From Corynebacterium occultum (GTDB lineage Bacteria; Actinomycetota; Actinomycetes; Mycobacteriales; Mycobacteriaceae), in NCBI RefSeq assembly GCF_009734425.1, contig NZ_CP046455.1, positions 1 to 64,000 on the forward strand: a stretch of 64,000 nucleotides of DNA, given 5' to 3'. Each line of letters begins with the position of its first letter. The stretch's first letter is position 1. The notes under the pieces are model-generated. The model made no database searches, was not told the DNA's origin, and saw nothing but the letters and a program-made list of their open reading frames with translations. This document shows, in pieces, positions 47,265 to 56,325 of the stretch. A program made the translations under genes and the position numbers.

Positions 47265-48476
47265 TTACTCGAACGGGGTGGGTTCTTCGAGGTTGAAGAA
47301 GTTCCAGTGGGAATCAGGGGTGGTCAAACCTGCGAGGTACTTGCCGACCTGCTGCAAGACAACGGGTCCGCTGGTGACGTGACCGGTGCCGACGTGCATG
47401 TCGCGGAACGTGCGCTGGAGGTCACCACGGCGGGCAAGGGCGGTAGCGGTCCACAGGTGAACGGTCTGACTGACGTCGTGGGCCGCCCAGGTGCTGTTAT
47501 TGAGAACGAGGCGGGTCAGTGTCTCCTGCTGCATGGTCAACTTTTCACCGGCGTCAAGGATGCGCTCGTTGTCCGTCCACACCTCCATCGCCCATGCGCG
47601 TGCGGAGCGCATCCGAGCCTCGGCCTTGGCGTATTCGGCGTGGAATTGATCGGTGTTGGTGGATGCACCGGGCTGGTTCTTCTTCTTGGCGGCGTGCTCC
47701 TGCATCTCGTCGAGGAAGCGGCGACCGACGCCGAGCGCCCACCCGGTGTGACAGATCCCTGACATCAGTGCCAAGCCGGTTTTGTACAGGGCACCACCGG
47801 CCAGGGGGTTGGTCGTGTTGGGCTCGTAGACGTAAGCATCCGGAACAAACACGTCTTCGCATGAGTAATCGATGCTGCCGGTCGCGCGCAGGCCGAGCAC
47901 GTCCCAGTTGCCGTTAAGACTGGCCTTCTCCCGGGGGAAGTGCACCATCATGACGCGGCCGTTTTCCTCGTCGATGGCGCCGGTATGAATCCAGTTTGCG
48001 TGGGGCATACCCGAGCCGAAGAACCAGTTGCCGCTGACCTTGTAACCGCCGTCGACACGCTCGGCTTTGCCGAACCGGGTGCCCTGGCCGGCGACGAGCG
48101 CGTGTTCGCCGTCTTCGGGGAACAGCTCGCGCTGCGCCTCCTCCGGCAGGTAGGCGGCGGTGGTCCCGGAAATCATCTGCAGCACCATGAGCACCCAGCC
48201 GGAGGCCGGATCTGCCCGAGATACCTTTTCCAGGACCGCGATCGTCTGGGTGGGCTTTAGCTCGTAGCCACCGAGTTTTTCCGGAATACCGATCTTGAAA
48301 GCGCCGACGTCTTTAAGCGCCTGAAAGCTCTCATCGGTCAGGTGTCCAAGTTCCTCGTTCTTCTCACCGTTGGCCCTCAAAAGGTCGGTGATTCCGTCGA
48401 GGCGGTCCATGAGCGCTTCAAACTCGTGTCCCGGGTTGAGGCCGGTGCGGTTCGAGGTTCCTAAGGTCGTAGTCAT
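47265..48476 (-). CDS. Flavin-dependent monooxygenase, acyl-CoA-dehydrogenase fold
   Basis: A 403-residue group D monooxygenase of the HsaA/GraA type. ATG 48476 follows AAGGAAG by a few bases. Features are GAFKIGIPEKLGGYELKPTQ near residue 60, KVSRADPASGWVLMVLQMIS, and RATGSIDYSCEDVFVPD in the middle. It lacks acyl-CoA dehydrogenase catalytic Glu context and is paired with a flavin reductase gene. It resembles resorcinol and steroid-phenol hydroxylases. It is the first gene of the operon, divergent from the AraC regulator. Confidence 0.82.
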   Translation of the reverse strand: MTTTLGTSNRTGLNPGHEFEALMDRLDGITDLLRANGEKNEELGHLTDESFQALKDVGAFKIGIPEKLGGYELKPTQTIAVLEKVSRADPASGWVLMVLQMISGTTAAYLPEEAQRELFPEDGEHALVAGQGTRFGKAERVDGGYKVSGNWFFGSGMPHANWIHTGAIDEENGRVMMVHFPREKASLNGNWDVLGLRATGSIDYSCEDVFVPDAYVYEPNTTNPLAGGALYKTGLALMSGICHTGWALGVGRRFLDEMQEHAAKKKNQPGASTNTDQFHAEYAKAEARMRSARAWAMEVWTDNERILDAGEKLTMQQETLTRLVLNNSTWAAHDVSQTVHLWTATALARRGDLQRTFRDMHVGTGHVTSGPVVLQQVGKYLAGLTTPDSHWNFFNLEEPTPFE

Positions 48477-48614
48477 GGTCTTCCTTGTCTCTCGGTGTAG
48501 CGGTGTTCCCATAATGTAAGCGGAGTCACAAGCTTTGCCCTATCGATTGCGTGAGCACCCCTCTCGATTCCGTGCATCTTTATGATTTTCGGCACAGTGC
48601 TAGGTTTATGTGTC

Positions 48615-49598
48615 ATGAAGCATGAATCGTGGTTGGGTGGGGTGGGCATTGAATCGAGTGGCCGCCGACAAAATCTCGAGGCCTGGGGCGAAAGGGTCGG
48701 CAACGATGTCATGCCGTTCCGGTTTGCGGTCCAGGACGACAACGCCTTTCAGGGTGACTTTCAAGCCGCAAAATTCCTCAGCGCCAGCATTTTCTCCATG
48801 GCGACTAGGGATCACACCGCCGAACGCACTGTCGAGCACGTCAGGAACGAGGATGACGAGTATGTCATCGTCACCTTCCAGGTTGGCGGCATGCTGAAGC
48901 TCACCCAGCACGGCAAACAAGTTCAGCTGACTCCCGGCCAGATCGGGTTGTATTTGTCCAGCAAACCGGCCCAGCTCGAGTGCTACGGCGACTACCAAAG
49001 CCATAGCGTCCGCATTCCCCTTGACCGCCTCAACACCAGGTCAAAACGGTGGGAAGGGCTCGGGGCACTGACCTTTGACGGCAATCAGGGTCTGGCACCA
49101 CCGATATTGAACTTTCTGACGGGGCTGTACCCCACGGAACCCACGCTTACATCGTCGGCTCGGGCGGCGGTAGCAAACCACCTTGTCGGTCTCATTGAGG
49201 CAATGCTGGGGGATCTGCACCCGTCCGAGGAAGATTCTCTTCAATCTCCTGCAGCGGAGTTGCTGGAGCAGTGCCTCATCTTCATTGAGGCGAACTTGTC
49301 GGATCCTCAACTCAACCCCCAGATGGTGGCGGACTCCGCTCACATTTCTGTTCGTTACCTGCATCAGATCTTCAAGCAGTCAGGGATGACCTGCGCCAGC
49401 TACATCCGGTTGCGGCGCATGGAGAGAGTGAGAGCAGATCTGGCGCTGGAAGAGTTCGCCATGGTGCCAGTCGAAAAGCTCCTTCAGCGGTGGGGCGTGC
49501 AGAACCCATCGCACTTCGGGCAGGTGTTCAAGCGAATCGAAGGATGCACTCCCACCGAGTTTCGCAGGCAAGCGATCGGGGCCCGTGGCACGCGCTAG
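48615..49598 (+). CDS. AraC-family regulator of the hydroxyquinol operon
   Basis: A 327-residue activator from ATG 48615 (MKHESWLGGVGIESSGRRQN). The N-terminal AraC-binding-like domain contains YVIVTFQVGGMLKLTQHGKQ. The C-terminal AraC HTH reads NPQMVADSAHISVRYLHQIF and GVQNPSHFGQVFKRIEGCTP. It is divergent from the oxygenase gene and so probably controls the operon. An in-frame ATG 33 bases upstream is possible but unlikely. The 49599-50056 gap has no gene and one minus-strand terminator. Confidence 0.83.
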   Translation: MKHESWLGGVGIESSGRRQNLEAWGERVGNDVMPFRFAVQDDNAFQGDFQAAKFLSASIFSMATRDHTAERTVEHVRNEDDEYVIVTFQVGGMLKLTQHGKQVQLTPGQIGLYLSSKPAQLECYGDYQSHSVRIPLDRLNTRSKRWEGLGALTFDGNQGLAPPILNFLTGLYPTEPTLTSSARAAVANHLVGLIEAMLGDLHPSEEDSLQSPAAELLEQCLIFIEANLSDPQLNPQMVADSAHISVRYLHQIFKQSGMTCASYIRLRRMERVRADLALEEFAMVPVEKLLQRWGVQNPSHFGQVFKRIEGCTPTEFRRQAIGARGTR

Positions 49599-49871
49599 GT
49601 GTGCTTCATCGGGATTGTCGAAACGTTGTGAACAGGGCTTCTGATGATTTCCGCCCAGACCGTACGAGGGGTGAAAGTAGTAGTCAATAGCTGATTTCAT
49701 ATAGCTATGTGCCAGGGCAGGGCCTGCACGCACTTTCTGATATTGACGACCACCACCGGCGAGAAGAATCCCCATTGGCTGCTGATGCATCCTGCTCCGA
49801 GCGGAACAGACTTGTCATCACCGAGCCTGTCAAGGGTCCACCCTCAATAAGAACCCGCTCGCCCTATCGTA

Positions 49872-49936
49872 GAAAAAGGAAAAAGCACCCCCTCATCCTT
49901 GGGTCAGAGGTCGGGGCAGAAGGGGGTGTTTTGGTT
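49872..49936 (-). terminator. Terminator of the TauD-family gene
   Basis: On the minus strand ACACCCCCT pairs with AGGGGGTGC across a loop of about 30 bases, followed by a T-rich run, downstream of the TauD-family stop. The loop is long, so it may be a weak terminator. Confidence 0.5.
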
Positions 49937-50056
49937 GCGGTCGAAAAGGGCGGGGAGGGGTTCACCTCAAGAAAAATGGCACTAAATGTGCCAATCAAAA
50001 ATGAGGATGCGCCCAGAGTGGGGAAGCGCGGGCTGCGGGTGGGGGTTGAGGCTAAA

Positions 50057-51022
50057 TTAGTCGGTGGCGGGACGTGAGGCGATATCACCTTCGAAGTACT
50101 GGATGGGGTGAGGCTCCTCAATGGGGGAGTAGTGGGAGGCATCGCCGACGATGATCCGGGACTTCTCCCCGGCGACGGAGGTCGGGACGGCGCCGGCCAG
50201 GGTGACCCGGCGGACCACCCGTTCCTGCTCACCGAAGTCGGCGAAACCATAGTGCTGGGTGGCGTGGTTATCCCAGATGACCAGATCCCCCTCGGACCAC
50301 TGCCAGCGGAAGGTGTTGCCCGGCTTGAGGATGCGCTCCTGGAAGATCCGGAAAAGATCAGTGGATTCATAAGAGCGCAGGCCAACGAAGTTCTTCACGA
50401 AGTGCCCGAGCAGCAGGGAACGTTCCCCGGTCTCCGGGTGGACATGAACGACGGGGTGCTCGGTTTCGTAGTACGTGCTGATGAATTTCTCGTGATAGGT
50501 CTCACCGCGAACACCACGTTCGATGCCGGCGGAGGCGTAGTCATACTCATTGGAGTGGACCGCCCAGAGGTTATCGGCGAGAACACGCAGCGGTTTAGGG
50601 AGCTTGTTATAGGCCGCCACGGTATTCGCCCATTGGGTGGCGCCACCGTAGGAGGGGATCACCGGTGAACGCAGGATCGAGGCCTTGGGGATCCGGTCAA
50701 TGAAGGAGACATCGGTGTGCCAGGAATTGGCGGCCCCCTCGATGGACAGATGGTCTCTGCCCCGGGAAGTCACGGTCGGATGGGCAATCGTGGGGACCCC
50801 CAAGCGCTGGGCGAAGGCGTACTGCACCTCATCATCGACATGGTGCTGATTGCGGAAGGCAACCACCTTGTGGGTCGCCAGCGCGGTGTGGATGTACTCA
50901 ACTTCGGCATCGGAGATATCACCGGAAATGTGGATCCCCTCAATCAGTGCTCCAATATTCTGGCTGAGACGAGTTGTGGTGGCGGTGTGGAGTTCTGCGG
51001 GGATGGATGTCACGGTGGTCAT
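50057..51022 (-). CDS. TauD/TfdA-family alpha-ketoglutarate dioxygenase
   Basis: A 321-residue Fe(II)/2-oxoglutarate oxygenase from ATG 51022, with AGGAGAG 8 bases upstream. The iron triad is visible: WHTDVSF (His and Asp) near residue 110 and the distal His in WDNHATQHYG. RVTLAG after it supplies the 2-oxoglutarate Arg. Relatives hydroxylate sulfonates (taurine), alkyl sulfates or phenoxy acids to release the leaving group. The SsuR-like gene at 9-10 kb suggests a sulfonate role, but other substrates fit. It is isolated, with gaps on both sides. Confidence 0.85.
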   Translation of the reverse strand: MTTVTSIPAELHTATTTRLSQNIGALIEGIHISGDISDAEVEYIHTALATHKVVAFRNQHHVDDEVQYAFAQRLGVPTIAHPTVTSRGRDHLSIEGAANSWHTDVSFIDRIPKASILRSPVIPSYGGATQWANTVAAYNKLPKPLRVLADNLWAVHSNEYDYASAGIERGVRGETYHEKFISTYYETEHPVVHVHPETGERSLLLGHFVKNFVGLRSYESTDLFRIFQERILKPGNTFRWQWSEGDLVIWDNHATQHYGFADFGEQERVVRRVTLAGAVPTSVAGEKSRIIVGDASHYSPIEEPHPIQYFEGDIASRPATD

Positions 51023-51454
51023 ATTGCGGCTCTCCTGGATCGGAAATTCATGGTGTTCTTCCGCTGGCCGACATATTTGCGGGGTGTCGCTGAGGCCGAG
51101 GATCATCACTGTCGCCATCAAAGACAACGGGACGCTCGCACTGTCTTCGGAAGACCGTGAATCCGGTGCACAAGACCTTATCGACGCCGCGCGGGTGCCT
51201 CGTCCCTCCGCCCAATAGCCGCGCCGGGTTGGGTAGCACCAACCTTGAGTGGCTCGATGAGGAAAAGACTGTGGAGTGCCCGGGTAGTTCGTGGGGGCTG
51301 CCGCTAAGAAGAGCGACCCATGATCGCTGACAACACAATCCGATGGTGAAGGGCAGGGTGGGCAACAGGACACCATGTGAAACCCACTCATGAATCACAG
51401 GAATCTTCGACTCTTAAGGTGCCCTGCACCTTGGCCTGCCTGAGGTCAGGTCCA

Positions 51455-51770
51455 AATGACAAAAGTGAGACAGCTCCGCCATCGGCGTGAACTCCCATGA
51501 CAGGGAGGGGGAGAATGACAAAAGATGATGCTTGCTCAGATGCCCCCTTTTTAACTCCTGCCGCAATGCTGCAGTCAGAATGATCGGCCAGCTCAGCGAG
51601 GGTTAGCGTCGATTCGAGGGGGCGCTGTTTAGTTGCGCGCTCAATATTCCTGGGGGAGTGAATGACAAAAGATTGCGCCGTTGCGGGTCTTCCCATCAGT
51701 TGCGGTTCTTCCCCCAACGCAAGAATTATCCGAAGCCCAGGGGAGTGGGCAGAGTGAATGACAAGAATTC
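51455..51770. repeat. Repeated GAATGACAAAAG motif
   Basis: Within a gene-free stretch (51023-52014) a motif recurs: AATGACAAAAG at 51455, GAATGACAAAAGAT at 51513, the same at 51660, and GAATGACAAGAATTC at 51756. Variants GAATCACAAAAGAT (51938) and GAATCACAAAAATTC (52374) follow, and GAATGACAAGAATT recurs at 2445 near dnaN. Spacing is irregular. Several copies are preceded by GGGGAG. This may be a protein-binding site, a tiny leader-peptide start (ATG ACA AAA), or a dispersed repeat. Function unknown. Confidence 0.6.
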
Positions 51771-51925
51771 TCCTATGTCGAGACCAGCCAGCGGAACTTA
51801 GACATAAATTGCCCGGTGCCGCTGCGCTTAGCCACTTTGTTGCCCGCGCCACCAGCCCGCGCCCGCGCCTCCTGCAACGTCCACACCAGCGCCACCAACC
51901 CAGGCCCAGACCCCGAAAGCAGCAC

Positions 51926-51960
51926 GAAAAAATCCCCGAATCACAAAAGATCCGGGGATT
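51926..51960 (-). terminator. Terminator after crgA
   Basis: On the minus strand AATCCCCGG pairs with CGGGGATT, followed by TTTTTTCG, about 55 bases after the crgA stop. It is an intrinsic terminator and contains one copy of the repeated motif in its loop. Confidence 0.7.
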
Positions 51961-52014
51961 TCCCTGCCACAACAGCCCACGCCACCCAGGGTGGGCAGCG
52001 GAATTACAAAACCT

Positions 52015-52284
52015 TTAACGCCAACCCATGGTCATCAGCAACCCGATGATGAAGAGACCGAAGCCAATGCCGTAGTTCCAGGGGCCGATCTCCGCCATGA
52101 AGGGGATCTGGGGGCCCGCGAGATAGTTGACGATCAGCCAGATCAGACCCAGCAGGATCAGGCCGAACATGATGACCTTGTACCACATCGGGGTGCCACC
52201 CGTGTTGATCTTCACCGGGGTGCGGTTGGCTGCACCACTCGAAACCTGGGGTGCCGAGTTCTTGGAGATTTTTGCCTTGGGCAT
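52015..52284 (-). CDS. crgA: Cell division protein CrgA
   Basis: CrgA is a small membrane protein that interacts with FtsZ and peptidoglycan-synthesis proteins to coordinate septum formation in actinobacteria. It has 89 residues and starts [20 protein letters not shown] at ATG 52284. Two membrane helices are clear: [20 protein letters not shown] and [17 protein letters not shown]. The PMWYK motif before the first helix is typical. The neighbouring pkn-fha operon fits the C. glutamicum order. Confidence 0.93.
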   Translation of the reverse strand: MPKAKISKNSAPQVSSGAANRTPVKINTGGTPMWYKVIMFGLILLGLIWLIVNYLAGPQIPFMAEIGPWNYGIGFGLFIIGLLMTMGWR

Positions 52285-52545
52285 GTTCACACCTTCGTGG
52301 ATCGGTTCGCTCTGTGCTGGCTGCACTCCCTCGAAATTCCCCCGCAGACTCAGCTGCCGGAGCGCCGGAACCAGGGAATCACAAAAATTCGGCCTTCGTG
52401 ATGAGTGCAGGCTTTCCTGAGAAACATGCTAGCAGCTCACCGCCTCAAGCAATCAGCTAAGAAGTCGGATTGTCCCGCAGCTCACCGTCTCAGGGGCACC
52501 CACCACCCCGCCGCTCATCCATATCCCCGGCCGTCCAGCCACCTG

Positions 52546-52589
52546 AAAGATGTTCGGCCCCGGAGAAAACTCCGGGGCCGAACATCTTT
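52546..52589. terminator. Strong terminator between crgA and pknB
   Basis: A 20-bp perfect inverted repeat (AAAGATGTTCGGCCCCGGAG/CTCCGGGGCCGAACATCTTT) with a four-base A loop. On the minus strand it follows the pknB stop and ends in T, and it can serve both directions. Confidence 0.85.
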
Positions 52590-52644
52590 CTATCCTTCAG
52601 CGCTAGAACCGCAGTTCAGGCGGAAGCTGAAGGGGAGGAATGCT

Positions 52645-54702
52645 TCAAGGCAAGTCACCGATGGGGTTGAGCACGCTGAGATCAAAGCGGTAGTAGCGCA
52701 CATTGATCTGCGTGTCCTTGGTGATCACCGCACCTTCCTCCGGGGAACTCACCGCAATCAGATCCTGGTCGATCAGGACCGCGGTGCCCACCGGGTCACC
52801 GGCCACCAGGGAACTGTCCGGTGCACTCCACCCGGCATCACGCAGTGCCCGCAGCGCATCCGCGCGGTCCACTCGGGTGATGTCCGGCATCAGGATCTGC
52901 TGGCCATTTGACACCTGGACGGTGACCACGGAGCCACGCGGCAGGTTGCTGCCCTGCGCGTCGACGTTGAGCACGGTGTCCTCATCTTCCTGGGAGTCGA
53001 TGTACTCCGCCTGGGGGGTGAAACCCAGGGAAATGAGGGTGCTTTCCGCCTGGGACCACTGCATTCCGGTCAGGGAAGGGACGAGGACCTGTTCCGCACC
53101 GGTGGAGACGGTGATGGAAACCCGGGAGCCCTTCGCCAGCTCGGTGCCGGACACTGGGGTCTGTTCGATGACCAGGCCGACCGGCACATTGTCATCCGTT
53201 TCCTCCCGGACGGTGGAGTCCAGTTCCAGGCCCGCCTCGGCCAGGGCCTGGGCCGCTGCCTCGGTGGTCATCCCGGTGATGTCGGGAACATTGGTCATCT
53301 CTTCACCGGTGGAGATCACGAGCGTGACCCGGGCACCGGCCTGCAGCTGGGAACCAACCACCGGTTCCACCCGGATGACATTGCCCTCCTCGATATCGGG
53401 GCTGGGTTCCTCAGCGGTATCCACATTGAGACCCAGTTCCTCCAGCACGGAGACGGCCTCATTTGCCGGCTTGTCGATGACATCCGGAATGGTCACCATC
53501 TCAATGGTCTGGGTGCCACCGGGGCCACTGGTGGGGCGGAAGGCATCCCAGGCGAAGACGGCAACCATGCCGAGCACCACCACGGTCAGCAGAGCAGCCA
53601 CGGTGGCCAGCCAGCGGTTTTTACGCTGTCCTGTGGGCCGTCGGCCTTCCAGGGAGCGGTTTCCCCCAGTCGCCGCCGGCACCTGTGTCGCAGCAACCCC
53701 GGCACCGGCCGCACCATAACCGCCCCCGGCCACGATGGTCGGGGCATCATCGGCGGGTACCACTGCGGTGGGGTTCGCCTCCCGGGACACCCGGGTGTCA
53801 GCCTCCGCACCGCCCCCGGCCTCCGGGGTGAGGTGGGTGCGTGCCGCCTTGGTCACCGCATTACGGGCCAGCAGGTCCAGGTCCGCGCCCATCTCATTGG
53901 CATCCTGGTAGCGGTCGGCGGGGTGCTTGGCCATGGCGGTCAGCACCACCGCATCCACGTTGACGGATTCGGTGGGGTTGAGCCCACTGATCAGCTCCGA
54001 AGGTGGGGTCGCCTCCTCCTGAACATGCTGATAGGCCACCGCGAAGGGGGTTTCCCCCTCGAAAGGCGGCTGACCGGTGATGATCTCATAGAGCACACAA
54101 CCCAGGGCGTAGATATCGGAACGGGCATCCGCCGGTTTACCGCGGGCCTGTTCCGGGGAGAGATACTGGGCGGTACCGATCACCGCGGAAGTCTGGGTCA
54201 TCGCCGAGGTGTTGTCATCCAGGGCACGGGCAATACCGAAATCCATCACCTTCACCCGGCCGGTGTTGGTGATCATGATATTCGCCGGCTTTATGTCACG
54301 GTGGATGATGCCCGCCTCATGGGAGGCCTGTAGGGCGGCACAGGCCGGCTCCAGCACCTCGGCGGCGGCGGCCGGACTGAGCGGACCGTCCTCGCGCACG
54401 ACGTCGCGAAGCGTGCGGCCGTGCACCCGCTCCATGACGATATAGGGGATGGCGATACCGTCGATCTCAGATTCGCCGGTGTCATAGATTGAGACGATGG
54501 AGGGGTGGTTCAGCCTGCCCGAGTTCTGGGCCTCACGGCGGAAACGCTCACGGAAGTTGGCGTCCCGGGCGAGTTCCACCCGCAGCATCTTCACCGCCAC
54601 TTCACGCCCGATGAGGGTGTCCTCCGCCGCGTAGACCTGGGACATGCCACCGTTGCCGATGTTCTCCCGCAGTTCATAACGGTCACCGATCATCATGCTC
54701 AC
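52645..54702 (-). CDS. pknB: Serine/threonine protein kinase PknB with PASTA domains
   Basis: A 685-residue membrane kinase that senses peptidoglycan and phosphorylates cell-wall and division proteins. GTG 54702 overlaps the pknA TGA by four bases (GTGA). The kinase domain (residues 9-270) has Lys38, the HRD Asp136 (HRDIKPANIM), DFG 154-156 and activation-loop Thr169 and Thr171 (MTQTSAVIGTAQYLSPEQ). One membrane helix (ATVAALLTVVVLGMVAVFAW) is followed by four PASTA repeats. It is the last gene of the operon. Confidence 0.97.
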   Translation of the reverse strand: MSMMIGDRYELRENIGNGGMSQVYAAEDTLIGREVAVKMLRVELARDANFRERFRREAQNSGRLNHPSIVSIYDTGESEIDGIAIPYIVMERVHGRTLRDVVREDGPLSPAAAAEVLEPACAALQASHEAGIIHRDIKPANIMITNTGRVKVMDFGIARALDDNTSAMTQTSAVIGTAQYLSPEQARGKPADARSDIYALGCVLYEIITGQPPFEGETPFAVAYQHVQEEATPPSELISGLNPTESVNVDAVVLTAMAKHPADRYQDANEMGADLDLLARNAVTKAARTHLTPEAGGGAEADTRVSREANPTAVVPADDAPTIVAGGGYGAAGAGVAATQVPAATGGNRSLEGRRPTGQRKNRWLATVAALLTVVVLGMVAVFAWDAFRPTSGPGGTQTIEMVTIPDVIDKPANEAVSVLEELGLNVDTAEEPSPDIEEGNVIRVEPVVGSQLQAGARVTLVISTGEEMTNVPDITGMTTEAAAQALAEAGLELDSTVREETDDNVPVGLVIEQTPVSGTELAKGSRVSITVSTGAEQVLVPSLTGMQWSQAESTLISLGFTPQAEYIDSQEDEDTVLNVDAQGSNLPRGSVVTVQVSNGQQILMPDITRVDRADALRALRDAGWSAPDSSLVAGDPVGTAVLIDQDLIAVSSPEEGAVITKDTQINVRYYRFDLSVLNPIGDLP

Positions 54703-56318
54703 AGCGCACCGCCTTCCATCATGTCATTGAGCCCGCCGGGAAGATCCCGGTCGAGGTTGTCTGCACCTGGTTCCCGGGGGGAAACCGCAGGGGAGGAAAC
54801 CTCCGGGGCGCTCTGCGGCATCTCCGTTGTTCCGGCACCCGAATCTCCGTCGCCGCCGCCACCATTTCCGTTACCACCGGTTCCATTCCCGGGGGAGGGA
54901 GCCGGCGCGGTGCTGGAGGGCAGGGTCTCCAGGGTTGGTGGGGGCACATCCCTGGTCGAACTGGGTGCGGAAGTCGGCGGCTGGGTGGTGTCCGGCCGGG
55001 TCTCCCGCGTCTCGCTCGGTTCCCGGGTGGGGGTCGGCTGAGGCACCGGATCCCAGTCCGGGGAAGTCACCGTGCCGGGCTGCTCCTCAGTGGGGGTGAT
55101 GTATTCCGTCACCACCTCCGGGGAGGGGGGGAAGGTGGTTTCCTCATCCCGGTCGAAGGCACCATTGGCCGCCAGGTAGATCCCACCCGCCGCGGCAGCC
55201 GCCAAACCCATCGCGATCAACAGACCGGTGAGGAAACCCCCGCCCCCCGAACCCCGTATCGGCCGGGCCGGGGCGATCGCCGCCGGGGCCACCGGCCGGG
55301 GAGCACCCTGACCCGGCACCACCGGGCCCTGCGCGGCGCGGATCCCCAGCATCGTCGGCTGGGCGACATTGCCCAAGGCCACCGTCGAGGCGGAAGGGGA
55401 AGGCTCCGGGGCGCGCCGGGCCATCGCCGCCGACTTCGGCTGCGGCGGCCGGCTGCCATTACGCACCGCCGCCACCGCCAACGCCAGTTCATTACCATCC
55501 GCGAAACGGGTGCCGGGATCCTTGCGCAGTGAAATACCGATCAGCTCCCGGGCCTGCGCGCTGACCGAGGTGGGCAGCGCCGGCGGGGCCTGGTTGATGT
55601 GGGCGATGACCACCGACACCGAAGAATCACCGGTGAAGGGGCGCTTTCCGGAGAGCATCTCATAACCGACCACGCCGAGGGAGTACACATCCGAAGAGGC
55701 ACTCACCGTCTGTCCCTGCGCCTGCTCCGGGGACACGTACTGGGCGGTGCCGACGACCATGCCGGTCCGGGTCAGCGGCACCGCGGCCGCCGCTTTGGCG
55801 ATACCGAAATCGGTGATCTTCACCTGACCGTTCTGGGTGACCATCATGTTGCCCGGCTTGATGTCACGGTGCACCAGACCCATCCGGTGGATCACCGCCA
55901 GACCGTGCGCCGCCTGCTCCATCACATCCAGGGCCAATGCCTCATGGAGACCACCCTCCCGGGCCAGCAGATCCGCCAGGGACTCACCGCGGACATATTC
56001 CATCGCGATGAAACAGAAGGTGTGGCCGGCCGGGTCCGGGATCTCCCGGAAATCATAGGTGCGGACCACATTCTCGGAGTCGATGGACTCCGCCGCGATC
56101 GCCTCATTGCGGAAACGATCGAGAAACTCCCGGTTATCGGAAAATTCCGGGCGGAGCACCTTGATGGCGACCTCCCGCTCATGGACCATGTCATCCGCCA
56201 ACCAGACCGTCGACATGCCACCATGCCCGATGATCCACTGCAGACGGTAGTCCTCACCGATCAGACCCTGGAGACGTTCCCGGCCGGTGGTGTCCTCACC
56301 ATTATTCTCATTCGTCAT
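54699..56318 (-). CDS. pknA: Serine/threonine protein kinase PknA
   Basis: A 539-residue kinase. The N-terminal kinase domain has GHGGMSTVW, HRDIKPGNMM and TDFGIAKA, with an activation loop GTAQYVSPEQAQG. One membrane helix (GFLTGLLIAMGLAAAAAGGI) lies near residue 380. The C-terminal extracellular part is Pro/Thr/Ser-rich and lacks PASTA repeats. It phosphorylates division proteins together with PknB. ATG 56318 lies 7 bases after the pbpA stop. Confidence 0.95.
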   Translation of the reverse strand: MTNENNGEDTTGRERLQGLIGEDYRLQWIIGHGGMSTVWLADDMVHEREVAIKVLRPEFSDNREFLDRFRNEAIAAESIDSENVVRTYDFREIPDPAGHTFCFIAMEYVRGESLADLLAREGGLHEALALDVMEQAAHGLAVIHRMGLVHRDIKPGNMMVTQNGQVKITDFGIAKAAAAVPLTRTGMVVGTAQYVSPEQAQGQTVSASSDVYSLGVVGYEMLSGKRPFTGDSSVSVVIAHINQAPPALPTSVSAQARELIGISLRKDPGTRFADGNELALAVAAVRNGSRPPQPKSAAMARRAPEPSPSASTVALGNVAQPTMLGIRAAQGPVVPGQGAPRPVAPAAIAPARPIRGSGGGGFLTGLLIAMGLAAAAAGGIYLAANGAFDRDEETTFPPSPEVVTEYITPTEEQPGTVTSPDWDPVPQPTPTREPSETRETRPDTTQPPTSAPSSTRDVPPPTLETLPSSTAPAPSPGNGTGGNGNGGGGDGDSGAGTTEMPQSAPEVSSPAVSPREPGADNLDRDLPGGLNDMMEGGAL

Positions 56319-56325
56319 CGCAGCA

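Noticed and set aside
51388..51972. Possible 194-residue minus-strand protein
   Set aside because: It is low-complexity at the start and is built largely from the repeated non-coding motif read in one frame (SFVIHSP, SSFVILP); no ribosome site or homology is visible.
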